Below, in pieces: positions 10,208 to 23,405 of a stretch of 64,000 bases of DNA (the stretch's first letter is position 1; each line of letters begins with the position of its first letter). The notes below the pieces were generated by a model. It saw only the letters and a program-made list of their open reading frames with translations, did not search any database and had not been told where the DNA came from. Source of the DNA: Hormiphora californensis (Eukaryota > Ctenophora > Tentaculata > Cydippida > Pleurobrachiidae). Location: positions 1,966,909-2,030,908 of the forward strand of contig CM035351.1 of the NCBI GenBank assembly GCA_020137815.1. The letters are read 5' to 3'. The position numbers were made by a program, and so were the translations under genes.

Positions 10208-13200
10208 ATAGTACAGAAGTTGGAAGGAAGCTATGGATGATAAATATTTGAGACATTTTCAATAACTGTGTGCAATATTGAGTTTCACATTTTATTGGGC
10301 ACATAGCATTGCATGAGGACCGCTCATCTATCTATCTCCCTCACTCTTTCTCTCTCCCCCTCACTTTCTCTCCTTCCCATCACTCTCTCGCTCTACTCCA
10401 TATCTCTCTCTCTCATAACACTCTCCCTCACTCCATATCTCTCTCTCAGGAGGAAGTTAAACTGAACTTCGCCGATATCCCGGCATCCCCAAGACCCGTT
10501 ATTGAGCTGATTGAACAGTATGGCCTGTCCCGCTCGGAGACCCCCCATCACCAGGACACCAAGGGGCTGTTTTGGATTCTGGATGAAGAGAGTATGTTCC
10601 CTGGAGCGACCGATATTACCTTCCTCGACCGGTTACTAATGCACCATAGTGATGCTAGTAAGTTTTTATTTAGCAGGAGAGAGAGTTTGAGCTGAGAGGA
10701 CATATTATGTTTATTTAGAGGACACTAAAATCACAAAATTTGCTCAATTTTCGGAAGTCCCCCAATAACTATTTCATGTTCAGGTGGCCAAGGTTTCAAG
10801 TTAATCAGGCAGTCTGGCCCCTGCAAGTTCATCCTCTCCCATTGCTCCAATATGGTTGAATTGGAGTACGATTGTACGGGCTGGTTACACCAGGCTCGAG
10901 ACACCACGGCAGCTCGGTACGCCAAGACACTTGTTCAAGAGTCAACCAGGTAATTCAGTATAATATCTCCTTCCCTTCTAGTGTTTGTGTGTGTGAAATT
11001 TCATTAGGGATCGTCAAGCAGCGATAAGCTGCCGGCCCCGACAGTACGTAGAGGACCCGTAGTGAGTGTGACGGAGCGCGCGGGGACGGTGATACACAAA
11101 GAGGGATAGTTGTTAGTAGTGGTGCCGCGCGGCCAAGTAGGAAAAAACAGGGAGTCTGACCAAAAACACAATCAATTGGGGCAGCAGTTTTGTGGTGATT
11201 TCAAGTGCTGGCCATAACCCAATCACTCTGTCAGGTCTCCGATTGCTCAGTTGTTCCAAGGGAAAGGAGCTGCAGCGAACACTAAAGGCAGCCCAACTCC
11301 CAAGGCACTAGCTGACGGAACGGCAACCTTTATGAGACAAGCCAACACACGAAAGGGTCATTGCCTCCTATCTTCGAACAGCATGAAACCCCAGAATCGA
11401 TGTCTCAACTACAAGTTCCAGTTGGATTATGTGTTTGATACCCTGCGGCGGACTAACCCCCACTTTGTGCACTGTTTCACACCCCGATCCACAAAACGGA
11501 CCTCTCCCGATTCAATCATGGATTTAGTACATGTGAGGTGTCAGCTCCGTAGTACGGGAATCCTCCAAGCTATCCGGCTGTACAGAGAGGGATTCCCAGA
11601 TTCCCTGAATTTCGCTGATTTCCGGCGGCAATTTGAAGTGCTGAGGGTGTCTGCTTATGAAGGAAAAGAGGGGAACGATACGCTGTTTGATGAGAGAGAG
11701 GTAAGAACATCACAATGTTTATTTAGTTTATCCTGACAACGACAGACTTCCATCACTGATAGACTCCTCTTCTCTTTCTGACAGATGTACGTTCCTAAAC
11801 GATTTGTACTGAACCACGGTGACACAGTGACAGACCTAAAACAAGTAATGACACGGACACAAAACTAACGCAGTCCACCCTGAATCCCCTCCCGCCGGGT
11901 TAATAGGGGGTTAATACCCGAGTTAATACTGATTTTCCCTCCGCAGGCGGTTCTGACTATTCTGGAAGATTGCGAGATGGATAACAACCGTTATATTGCG
12001 GGAATCAGCAAGGTATTCTTCAAATCTGGAGTTCTGCAGAGTTTGCAGTTGGAGAAGGAGCAGAAGTTGAATAACTTTGTCGAGGCACTTCAATCCCTCG
12101 CTCGGGGCGCACTTGCTCGGCGGAAAGCTAAAAAGTTACAGGTAAAACTTGTCTGAAACTTGTTCAAAACTTGTCCAAAACTTTTATCAAACTTTCGAAA
12201 ACTTCCCTAATTTTAACGACAAACACCCAACCCCGCTATCTCCCCCTCTAGATGAAGCAGAGTGCAGTGTTGGTGATCCAAAGGAATGCAGATATATATC
12301 AGGAACTGAACGAGTGGAGTTGGTGGAAAATGTTCCTAAGGGTGAAGCCCCTCATTCATGTTCACTCAGCCCGGGATGTCGAACGGAAAGACGTAAGTAG
12401 AGGGGAGATGTATTTGATATGTTACACATTTGCCGACTGTCACAATTGACATATCCTGCGTATAATGGCAAAGGGCAGCTTCTTAGAGTGGGAGGTTGCG
12501 ATCAATCTTCTTCTAATACCCAACACCCCTTCCCCAGACTGAACTGCAGGCGCTAAAGGCCCGTGTTGCAGAGCTGGAGGCATCAACAGCCTCCCTAACA
12601 GAACAGAACGGGGAGTTAACAGCACGACAGGAGGATCTGGAGGGGCAACTGAACGAGGAGAGGGAGAGTAGTGCCCAGAGTAGTGGTCTGTACCAGGCTG
12701 AGCTGGTGGAGAGACGGAACCAGGAGAATAAACTAGGGGACCTCAAGGTACTAGTTGGTACTACTGCGATACCACTATAACATAAAGACAGTCTTCCATA
12801 TCATTCATTTGAATGACATTCATTTTAATCCCATTTGAATGTCATTCAAAACCTACTACTAAGAGTTATAATAATTGAGTACTATTTACTAATGTTCATC
12901 TTTATCTATTCCAATAGGAGCAGTTTGAAGCTCTCCAGAAGGAGAATGAGCGGCTAGAAGAGGAAGTTAAGAGTAATGTTGCTGCAGCTGCCCAGGTAGC
13001 GGCTAGTGCTCCTCAACCTGACCTTGTACCTGACGAGGAGGAAAACACTGCACGTACGTACCTTGCTTGTTTGCTTATTTGTTTGTTTGTTTGTTTGTTT
13101 GTTTGTTTGTTTGTTTATTTGTTTGTTTGTTTGCTTGTTTGTTTGTTTGTTTGTTTTTATAGCATTATATATGTTATCACGAACGGTGAAACCTTTGTTA

Positions 13201-16200
13201 TTACAAATAATTGCTATCACTCCATATTCCATAATAGGCGTGATAACGAACGTAACATAACCACATAACTCACGCCCTTCTTCACTGTTGCTGCAACCAT
13301 TTACAACTAGCCCATCAGATTGAAACAACTTATTTCCAAACATTTGTTTCAATCAAATGATTTGATCTCATCAGTGGACTCAAATTCAAAATAGCCCATC
13401 ATTCATTCTCGCCTGATGACGGTTCCAATATTCATATTTCCTCTTTTCAGAGTTCTGGCGAGCCAAGTACATGCAAGCAACATCTGACTTGGGCGCTGCC
13501 AAGAGAAACTTTGAGACAGAGGCAGCCTGTTCTGGAGATGCCCTTAAACAAACAATCAAACAATTAGAGAGGAAACTGGAAGAGGTAACAATCTTTGAAA
13601 ATTATTTTTTTGGGAGTGAAATATTAAAACTTGGCGACAGTTATAGAAGAGCGTTCTTTGAATTCATATGTCTGCATGAGTCATTAACACGGAAAAAAGC
13701 CGGTAAACATAAACAAAGTATGCCGTCAATGTCCTGACCTGCACAAGTCCCTTCAGTCCCTTTCTCTCTCAATCTCCCACATGACACTCTCAATTAGCAC
13801 AGTGCGAACTGTTTGACAAATATCACCCTCAACAACAATTCGAAACGGGTCAATTAGATCTCTCAAAGTTGGTCTCAAGCGTCTAGCTGACGACGGATCG
13901 TGTCACCTCCTTCTTGCATTCCGTCTCCCTTGGTTTATCACCTTTCCTCCATAACCCCACCACCACCACCCCCAACAAAGCCACCAGACTGCCCAGTACA
14001 CATATTGCCACCATGAACCCCGCGTGGGCAGACTTGTTGTGAGCCCCACATACAAGCTCACTGGGCGTCAGGGTACCATTGACACAACCCAACTGTACTG
14101 TCCTCTTGCTGCCCTTGCACTTCCCAGTTGTAGTGGATCCTGGTAGGAGGAAAGGGGAGGTCCTCCTTGTTAGGCACTGTTACCCTTTTTACCTTCTCAT
14201 CCAATGAACAAACAGGATCGTTAATATGAAGGTGAGGCCACAGGAAATGAGAGGGCCACACCCCCGTTATCAGTCATCAACGAAGACTCCTCCTCGTTGC
14301 CGCCCTCCCCGCGCCGAACCCAACTCGTAACTGCATTTCTCCATATACCGGACGGGCTGCTTCTGCACAAACCTTTGTTCAGGTTTGGTGGCGTTACAGG
14401 GTGCTAAGAATGCGAAAAAGAAGTTACCGGTGAAATCCACCTCCATACACAGGTCCGACCCGTTCTTCCTAATCGTTACCGTCCCCCCGATGCTCTCCTT
14501 GATGACCCAAAATGATGGGTTGTTATCACAGGTCCTCCACACAATAGCCGTTGCGTTCTCTGTTGCCAGGCAACGCCTGTCAAGCGAGTATTCTATCACC
14601 ATGGTACCCAACAGTTTGGGGCACTTTTTCTCCTCACATCCTGCGTTGGCCTGCACTGCGGTTCCAACTGTCCCCGTCCGTTCACCCATCGCTGCACGGT
14701 GTAGGTTACATCTGCTTGTTAGGGGGGTAAATGTGACTGAGTTACATAGTAAGGTATGGTTACAATACTTCAGACACTCCCCAAGTCCTGCAGGAGTGGT
14801 AAAGGGCTTCCCTAGGACTCGCGGGGAGGAGGGCTCAGGCTCGTCGGTCAGGAATAGTTCACAGGCTTGTGTTGTACTGGTTGCTGTGAATATCAGGAGA
14901 GGTAATATCATTTGCTGTACTACAGGGATAGTGTTTTAGTATGAGTTAGGGGGCAGGGGGGGGGCAGACTAGCAAAATTATATCTTTAATGTTTATGTCT
15001 TCGTGTGCGGTAAGAGAAGCAAAGGTCGAAAAGTTAGAAATGCAATCCAAACAGAGATAGTTCAATATTATCGCATTTTCTAGAACTTCTCACGGCGTGC
15101 CTGGTGAAATTTTAACACGACCTAGCATGCAACGGGAAACCACCACTTGTACGTGGTAGCTGAGGGTCTACAGAATGGCGCTACGGTGCGGGATAAAAAA
15201 ATCCATTCCCTAAAATCGTTTTTTTACTTTTATTTGATTTGGGTCAAAATCGGCTATATTAAACGTGGTCCCGAAAAATCCATAATGACTTAGCACACGA
15301 AATATGTCACCCCTACCTATTTTTGCACGTAGAATCGATTGCCGTTGAAGTCGAATCTCTAAAATGACTGTAAAATGGTCAAAAGTTGATTTTTTACCAT
15401 TTTTTGGAGGTTTTTGGCCCCTAAACCATTGAAAACGTTGAGATAGGAATTTGAAACTAGTGCCAATCGTTAAAATGGTCATTTTTCTACCAAGAACCAA
15501 GTTTTCGTGTATATCCGATTTATGGTTAGATTTGGGCAAATTGTTGAAATCTGCCAACTAGGAGAACCGTAACTTGATTTTCTTGTTTTTTGGATTTCGG
15601 CATTTTTGACAAACTTCTGATTGAAATGGTCAATCGGGACCATGCTTAAGTTGTTTATGGGACAATTTTCGACTAAAATCCAAGATTTCATACCAATCCA
15701 ATAACAGATCGTTGATTTATAGAAAATTTAAGTAGGCAAAACGGTGAAAATAAGCAAGATAAGTTGTCATTTTCACCGTTTTGCCTACTTAAATTTTCTA
15801 TAAATCAACGATCTGTTATTGGATTGGTATGAAATCTTGGATTTTAGTCGAAAATTGTCCCATAAACAACTTAAGCATGGTCCCGATTGACCATTTCAAT
15901 CAGAAGTTTGTCAAAAATGCCGAAATCCAAAAAACAAGAAAATCAAGTTACGGTTCTCCTAGTTGGCAGATTTCAACAATTTGCCCAAATCTAACCATAA
16001 ATCGGATATACACGAAAACTTGGTTCTTGGTAGAAAAATGACCATTTTAACGATTGGCACTAGTTTCAAATTCCTATCTCAACGTTTTCAATGGTTTAGG
16101 GGCCAAAAACCTCCAAAAAATGGTAAAAAATCAACTTTTGACCATTTTACAGTCATTTTAGAGATTCGACTTCAACGGCAATCGATTTTACGTGCAAAAA

Positions 16201-19200
16201 TAGGTAGGGGTGACATATTTCGTGTGCTAAGTCATTATGGATTTTTCGGGACCACGTTTAATATAGCCGATTTTGATCCAAATCAAATAAAAGTAAAAAA
16301 AACGATTTTAGGGAATGGATTTTTTTATCCCGCACCGTAGCGCCATTCTGTAGACCCTCAGCTACCATGTACAAGTGGTGGTTTCCCGTTGCATGCTAGG
16401 TCGTGTTAAAATTTCACCAGGCACGCCGTGTTCTCGAGACCAGTTACAATTTTACTATGTGGTTAATGAATATTCAAATGGTTCATTCGCGACCGGGCGT
16501 AGTGACTATGTGTCTCGCGATGTTGCAACAAATAAAGAGTCAACGACACTAACTTCTTTTGCAGCATCTATAAATAAATATAGATTCCTCTCCCCTCGAT
16601 TACATATATTACCCCTCACCACTTTAAGTTGAATTAATTTTCAACTCCGAATCGCATACTACCATCTCTACTAACTGATGCTGTACAATGAAGTACATTC
16701 CAATGGGCATGTTCCACCAATCATACATTGCAGGGGGAGTTCACCCAGCCACTCCCATCCCTCAACTAGCATGCTTGTTCTTTATCGTTGTCAAAAGTGT
16801 ACGTGTGTTGCACACAGAGAGGCGCAATAGCAATTCACAACCAGCTTACAGAATGTTAACAAGATATTAACACTTCTATAAACGGTTCTAACTATTCGAA
16901 TATTATATACATATTCAAATAAGTAGAACTAATCTACCCATATACGACCCTTGGGGGCGAGAGCGATCCATCATTGCAACTCAAAATTCACACTGTTATC
17001 TTCTAGAACCCCCCTCTCGAACAAGGCAAACGTGCATATTATTGCTAAAATCAACACAGCGTGATGGCGCCTATTTCTCTCAGTACCCAAATGCCCCGCA
17101 AGTGGGGTAACCAGCACATACCCCACTGATCATATTAAATACCTTTCGGTTCTATCCCCACTATCTCTTGCCTAGCTCGACCCCCTTTTCGCGAGCTTTG
17201 GGTTAGAGGGTTAGAACATAACAAACTATCTCTCCACATCCAGCACGTACCCCACTGTTCTAACCCCACATATAATACCCTATTATAACATCTTGTAAAG
17301 CATCCTTTAACCCTACTATCTCCCCAGCTTGAAGACGAGAAAGAGCACCAGGAATCACTGGCCAGCAACTACAAGCGCTCCCAACAAAAACAAGCAGAGG
17401 AGGTTGCTGACCTAAAGGTCAACTTAGAACAGATACAGGCACGAAACTCCGAACTAGAGAGGAAGCAAAAACGATTTGATCAGGTACATTAAGGTGACGA
17501 AGTTACCCCTCCCTTGCCAGTGAGTCACTGAGTGACGTGCGAGAGAGGGGTTAACCAAGTAGTTACGATTCGATCAGGTAGTTACAGGGCGTTGTCTGGA
17601 TTCTAAAATATAATGAATCCCCAATAATTAGTAAAGAGAGAGAGAGAGAGGGAGAGAGAGAATACCGGGGTATATAAACACGTTCATATTTCCATTAAAA
17701 TACATTAACATACATTACCTCCCTCCTCCTAACCCCTCCCAATCCCAAATTTCTGTGCAGGATACCGCGAAACAGACGCATCTCCTGAAAGCGGAGCAAC
17801 AGCTACGAGAGAAGATCGGTAAAGAGAAGGAAGCAATCCACACGGAACTCATCTCACTTCGCGACAAGAACAGGGAGACCAACTCTACCCTTGAGGAACG
17901 CACACGACGACTTGTTAACGCAGAATCTCAACTTGCTGACTTTACCTCACAGGGAGTGGAGGCTTCAGAGGTAACCAGAGGGAGGGGTGTACCCGGCGGG
18001 TGGGATTTAGGATAAGTGGTTCGGACGTATTATATGTTTTTAGACATATTATATACGTCCGAACCGTTTATCTTGAACCCCCCTGGTCCCTGCACTCGAG
18101 TGCTTTCTAATTACGGGGGCCTGGGAACGAATTCTAATATTCAAAGCTATCACGTAGCGCTGATAATTACCAATATGTCAAGTTGAACGAGGAATGAAAA
18201 CATCAAGACATCCCAATATGGAATCACTTTTTCTAATTTCACGGCAATTCACAGTCAATTCGACTTCGCTGTCCCCTGAATGATATTCAACTCCCTTCTC
18301 CGATATATTTAAAATAACAACCCCTCCTCAGGCGATGCAGTTGAAGAAAGCTAAACGAGAGCTCGAGGAGAAGGTGTCTGAACTGGAGGACGAGTTGGAA
18401 GAGGCCACCTGCCAAGTTAGCTCCCTTCAATCAGCGAAAACAAAGGTATTACACCACCCAACCACCATTGGGAGGTGCAGTAGTGAACGCATGAAATGTT
18501 ATGTGGGATGTGTAGTATCACTGCTACATGACTGTCTCTTGGTACATAGTTCGGAGAGGGCAGTCTTTTGTGAGACAATGCTCTGATCAAGTCTGGCAGG
18601 TATGTGTTAGTTTTTATGGGCTCCAATCGCAACCCATAAAAAACTAACCTTCTCTCAGTGGGAGATGGAGGCAGCTGGATCCCCCCGGACCCAAACTAAC
18701 CCCCCCTCTCTCTCAGTGGGAGATGGAGGAAGGATCCCTCCGGACCCAAACTAACCCCCTCTCTCTCTCAGTGGGAGATGGAGGCAGGATCCCTCCGGAC
18801 CCAAGCTAACCCCCTCTCTCTCAGTGGGAGATGGAGGCAGGATCCCTCTGTACCCAAACTAACCCCCCTCTCTCTCTCAGTGGGAGATGGAGGCAGGATC
18901 CCTCTGGACCCAAACTAACCCCCCTCTCTCTCTCAGTGGGAGATGGAGGCAGGATCCCTCTGTACCCAAACTAACCCCCCTCTCTCTCTCAGTGGGAGAT
19001 GGAGGCAGGATCCCTCCTGACCCAAACTAACCCCCTCTCTCTCTCTCAGTGGGAGATGGAGGAAGGATCCCTCCGGACCCAAACTAACCCTCTCTCTCTC
19101 AGTGGGAGATGGAGGCAGGATCCCTCCGGACTCAGCTAGCTCGAGACGTTGACGCCAAGGAGGAGGAGATATCGACCCTTAGGGAAACACTTACAAAGCG

Positions 19201-20510
19201 GATCACCTCACTTCAAGAGCAGCTTCGAGGACGAGTATGAGAACAGCAAATCAGCCGTGAGGGTGAGTGCACCAATTGAAATGGGGCATTTCACTTGCTC
19301 ATAGCACAATCAGTCCTAATTTCGCTTGATGATTTCTCTAGAATAATGAGACCTCTCATATGCTCATATTTTCATCCCTGAATATATTTCAATGTAAGTA
19401 GGTTCGAGGAAGTTTGAGTCTCTCAGCTTTCCTCGAATCTATCTCTTTCTCTCTATCTCGCTCCGGGTAGAGAAAGGGAGACAGAGATATTGCTTTTCGC
19501 ACTAACCCTCTAAGAGACCCTTTGTGTTCGGACATATTATAATAATATTAGAAGCCTCTAAATAAGCCTCTATTTTCAGCAAAAGCGTGAGCTCGAGCGG
19601 CGCCTCGCTGAAGCTGAGGATTCGGCCGTCAATGAAGATGAGATGAGGAGATTGCGGAAACAACTTGCACGTGCAAAACAACTGTACAGGGAGGCCCAAT
19701 CCCAACTAGAATCCCGGCAATCCTCCACCGCCAGTAAATCTCAACTCAACTCGTTGAAAGCTCAGGTTGAGGACCTTCAGGATGAGCTGTCCATGGCCCA
19801 ACGGGCCAAGAGATCGGCCGAGACGGACCTTACAGAGGCCCAGGACAGGTTACAGAGTGTCGAAAATATGAAGATGGAAGCGGAGAGCAGGATTAGCTCA
19901 CTTCAGAAAGTTGTGGCCGATGCTCAGGGTCGGGCTGAGGAGCTGGAGGAGGAACAGGAGGAGTGGGAGAGGAAAAATAGACAGACAGTTGTTGATCTTA
20001 ATGAGAGTAAGAGAACGTTGGCAAGCTGCCAAAACCTGCTCGTTCAGGAGAAAAGTAGGGTTAGCGAGCTGGAGAGGCAGGTGGTAGATTTGCAGGAGCA
20101 CCTTGACAAGGCAACACGGGATTCCGGGGAGAGGGAGAAGATACTGAATCTGGAAAATAAAGTCCGGGAAATCCAGGTGGAGTTGGATATGGAACAAAGT
20201 ACTAAATCTCGTCAGGAGAGAACCATCAGAAAACTTAAAGATTCTCTCTCATCAGTAAGTTCAATTGTGTTGTAACAAAATCTTATTATACTGCGAACCT
20301 GTTCCATGGAAACATATATGACGGGACCACTCAGAGAGAAAGAAAGAAAAAAGAGAGAGCGAGAGAGACTACTATAATAGAGATTGGATAGTTGGAATAA
20401 TAGAGTCCGAGAGAGCGAATCGATAGTGAGGGGCAAGAAGATGAAAAATACAGCGTTACTGTTGAGAGTGGTGTTCGAGATCACACGTTGATTATGCCAT
20501 TTCAAGTTTC

Positions 20511-20557
<47 letters not shown>

Positions 20558-23374
20558 GCTTGTCCTTATCGCTTTGCACATGAAAAATCTTGCTCTCTTA
20601 TCTTTATAGCTGTAACGGTCACTTTCCATCGTTATGAATGAGAATCCTAGAGTCAAAGTGAATGGTAACAGGTCATTGAGTGATATTGAACTCGAAAATA
20701 TCCATGTTAATACCGTGGAGATGGTTGAGGCACTCATGACAATGGCTGGAACACGTCCCACTACGGGCGTGTTTGATGGAGAGTATAACGGTGCGGAGGA
20801 AAGTTTGTGGGACTCATTGTCTACCCCATCGAAGTATAAAATCGAAAAAGTGAGTCACAAGGATTTAGTTGACTGGGTGGAGATGGCAGGTAAGCTCTTG
20901 ATTGAGAGGGTGTATCCTGTGATGCGAAGTCAGTATAGTGTAGCTAGGAAGTGCAGTGGTGTAGAGAAGAAGTTGGTGGAGCGTCAGGAGGAACTAATCT
21001 CTGCTCAGAGAGCATTGGTTGGAGCCCAGGCGCAGTTAGTGAAGCTGCAGGAGCAACTACTTGAGAAGAGGGAGGAAGTCATAACTGATGTGAAGACAAC
21101 TGCGAAGGAGGAGATGCGAAGCTTCTCTACTGTACTGAGGAAGGAGTGTGAGACATCCCTCGCTCCTCAACGGATACAGCGGGCTGTAGCTGCAGCCAGC
21201 GAGGACAGATCTTGTAACATCGTCATCTACGGACTGACTGACAGTCCTGGAGACAAAGAAGAACTACTACCGGAGTTGTGGACAACGCTGGCAGAGAAGC
21301 CCTTGGTAAAGAGTGCTCAGCGGTTGGGGAGATTCACAGCGGGTCAGACTAGACCCATGAAGATATCCCTGGCAAGCAAGGAGATGCAGTCGTGTATTCT
21401 TGGTAAGAAGACACGACTTAGACAGAGTGAATTGTTTTCCCGAGTTTATATCTCTCCCGACCTTACTTCTGAGGAGAGAGTGGCCCGGGCGGTCCTAGTG
21501 AAAAAGTTGAAAGAGGAGAAGGTGCGGAGCCCTGGGAAGTCGTTTAGGATCAAAGGAGGCGAGGTGGTGGAGGTCTCCTCGGGGACACAGTAGTACTTAC
21601 TGTGAGTGCTATTCATTTAAGTTTCTTCTTTTCATTTATTTCATTAAATTGCCTTCTTTGTTTGCTATAGTGTTCCTGTTGTTATCTATTAGACCAGCAG
21701 GAACATTCCAACGGGTCCATTACTAAAGTGGATTCCAAGCTACTTCAGCTAAACCTTGTCAAAGGTAAAAAAAAAAACTCTCTCTCTCTCTCTTCCTCTT
21801 TCTTTTTCTCTTCTCTCTCCTCCCCCAAAAAAAAACCCCCGCTACATCTCTTTCGCCAAATTTCCAAAAACCTTGGATGGTTTTCCAGGACATTTTCCAT
21901 TTCAGGCTGAAGGATGAGGGGGAAAGGGAAAAAAGGGGGCCCCGGAGTTGCCCAAATTTTAAAAAAAGAGTCCGACGGGGCCCCGGGCCCAGTAAGGGGG
22001 AGGTTAGCGTTTGCTGCAACAGCCCAACCCGATGTTAGAATGGTAAAGAGACGTGGCAGTGAAATAGCCTAAATTTAGGGCCTTTTTAAAACCACTGAAA
22101 TTAATCCCATGCCCTTTCTCAGTATATATCTGCTTTTTTTTATCCAAAACTTTTTGCCCAACCCAAAATAATAGCTAGATTTCTCCGTTTTCCTATGTAA
22201 AAATTCCAGAGTTTTCTTTTACCTTGGTTATTTTCCCTTCATTAAAAAGTCAAGAGGGGGGAAACTTCCAGCTACTTTTTTAAAGATTTTTGTTTTAGAA
22301 TAGTTATAGGGGTTTGGTTTTTGTGTGTGGGGAAAATTTAATATTACCAGTTCTAAATTTTGGGAATTGGGTTTCTATAGGGAATTTCCATGGGCGAAAA
22401 TATAAAAAACTCTCGCCCCTTTTCTCTCTATTTGGGGAGGGGGGTGGGATTGGGCCGGGGCGGAGCGCGCGGAGGGCGCGCGGGAAGATTGGGAACGCGA
22501 TTCTCCCCCGCTCACTTTTCCCTCGCTCCCCGGGAAGCTCCTCCTTCGCTCTCTCTCTTTTTCTCTCTTTCTTTTCTTTTCCTCTCTCTCTATTCTGACA
22601 AAAGGGGCCCGGATGGTCTGAACGGTATCGCCACAGCAAAATTCCCCAAACCCTCCCCCCCCCTACAGTTAAATTTTTTCAGAAAGAAAAAAAAGGGAAA
22701 AAAAAAACGAAAAAATTACGATGAAACGAGGGGGGGAGCTAACGTATGACAAGGAGAAATTGCAATCACAGGTATACCATCACAGGGAGAGGGCGACAAA
22801 TGATCGTCGGGCGAGATACAAAGGAAAACAAGATATTTTGTACCATTGCATCACTGTCCTAGTTATATTTGTAGCACTATAGCAGTGGGGGTAGGTAGTA
22901 TCAAGATGTTTTCCACCTCGCTCGGATACAGTTCTACTGCAATGGGGGGGGGGGCTCTACATGTAGCTACAATGGCCCATTCAAGAGCAAAATAAAGGCC
23001 TGTGTTTATAAGTAAACTGAGTCCTATTCGCCAAGTGTTGACACAACGTGTACGTTACAAATGTAACCCTAAACACCATCAAGTTGACACTTTGTGCATC
23101 ACATTCTCTTTCCTTTTTCTTTCGGAATTGTTAGTGCTATGACCCCTTCGGCCAGTTCAAGTACTGTTTCTTTGTTCCTATCCCCCAAGAAAAAATAGAA
23201 ATAAAAGTAGAATTTGAAAAAAAAGGGGTGGGGGGGGAGAAAAAAGAAAGGAAAAAAAATAATATAGGGAATAAAGTTTGGGGACCCAATAAAAACCCAA
23301 TTTTTAAACCTTATTAAAAAAAGGGAAAAATTAAAAAAACCCAAAAAAACCAAAAAAAACAAAAAAAAAAAAGG

Positions 23375-23405
<31 letters not shown>

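Noticed and set aside
10048-10304. Arg/Glu and Leu/Ser frames over GA/CT arrays (also at 8.9, 25.9, 28.0, 28.2, 43.5, 63.3 kb)
   Set aside because: Pure microsatellite translation with no flanking domain.
15210-16340. Identical 115-125 residue frames in the two arms of the foldback element
   Set aside because: No domain or codon-bias signal, and present only because the arms are copies; no transposase features.
15091-16430. Palindrome as a single-read foldback artefact
   Set aside because: The arms differ by substitutions and run length, there is a 19-base spacer and a flanking TTCT duplication.
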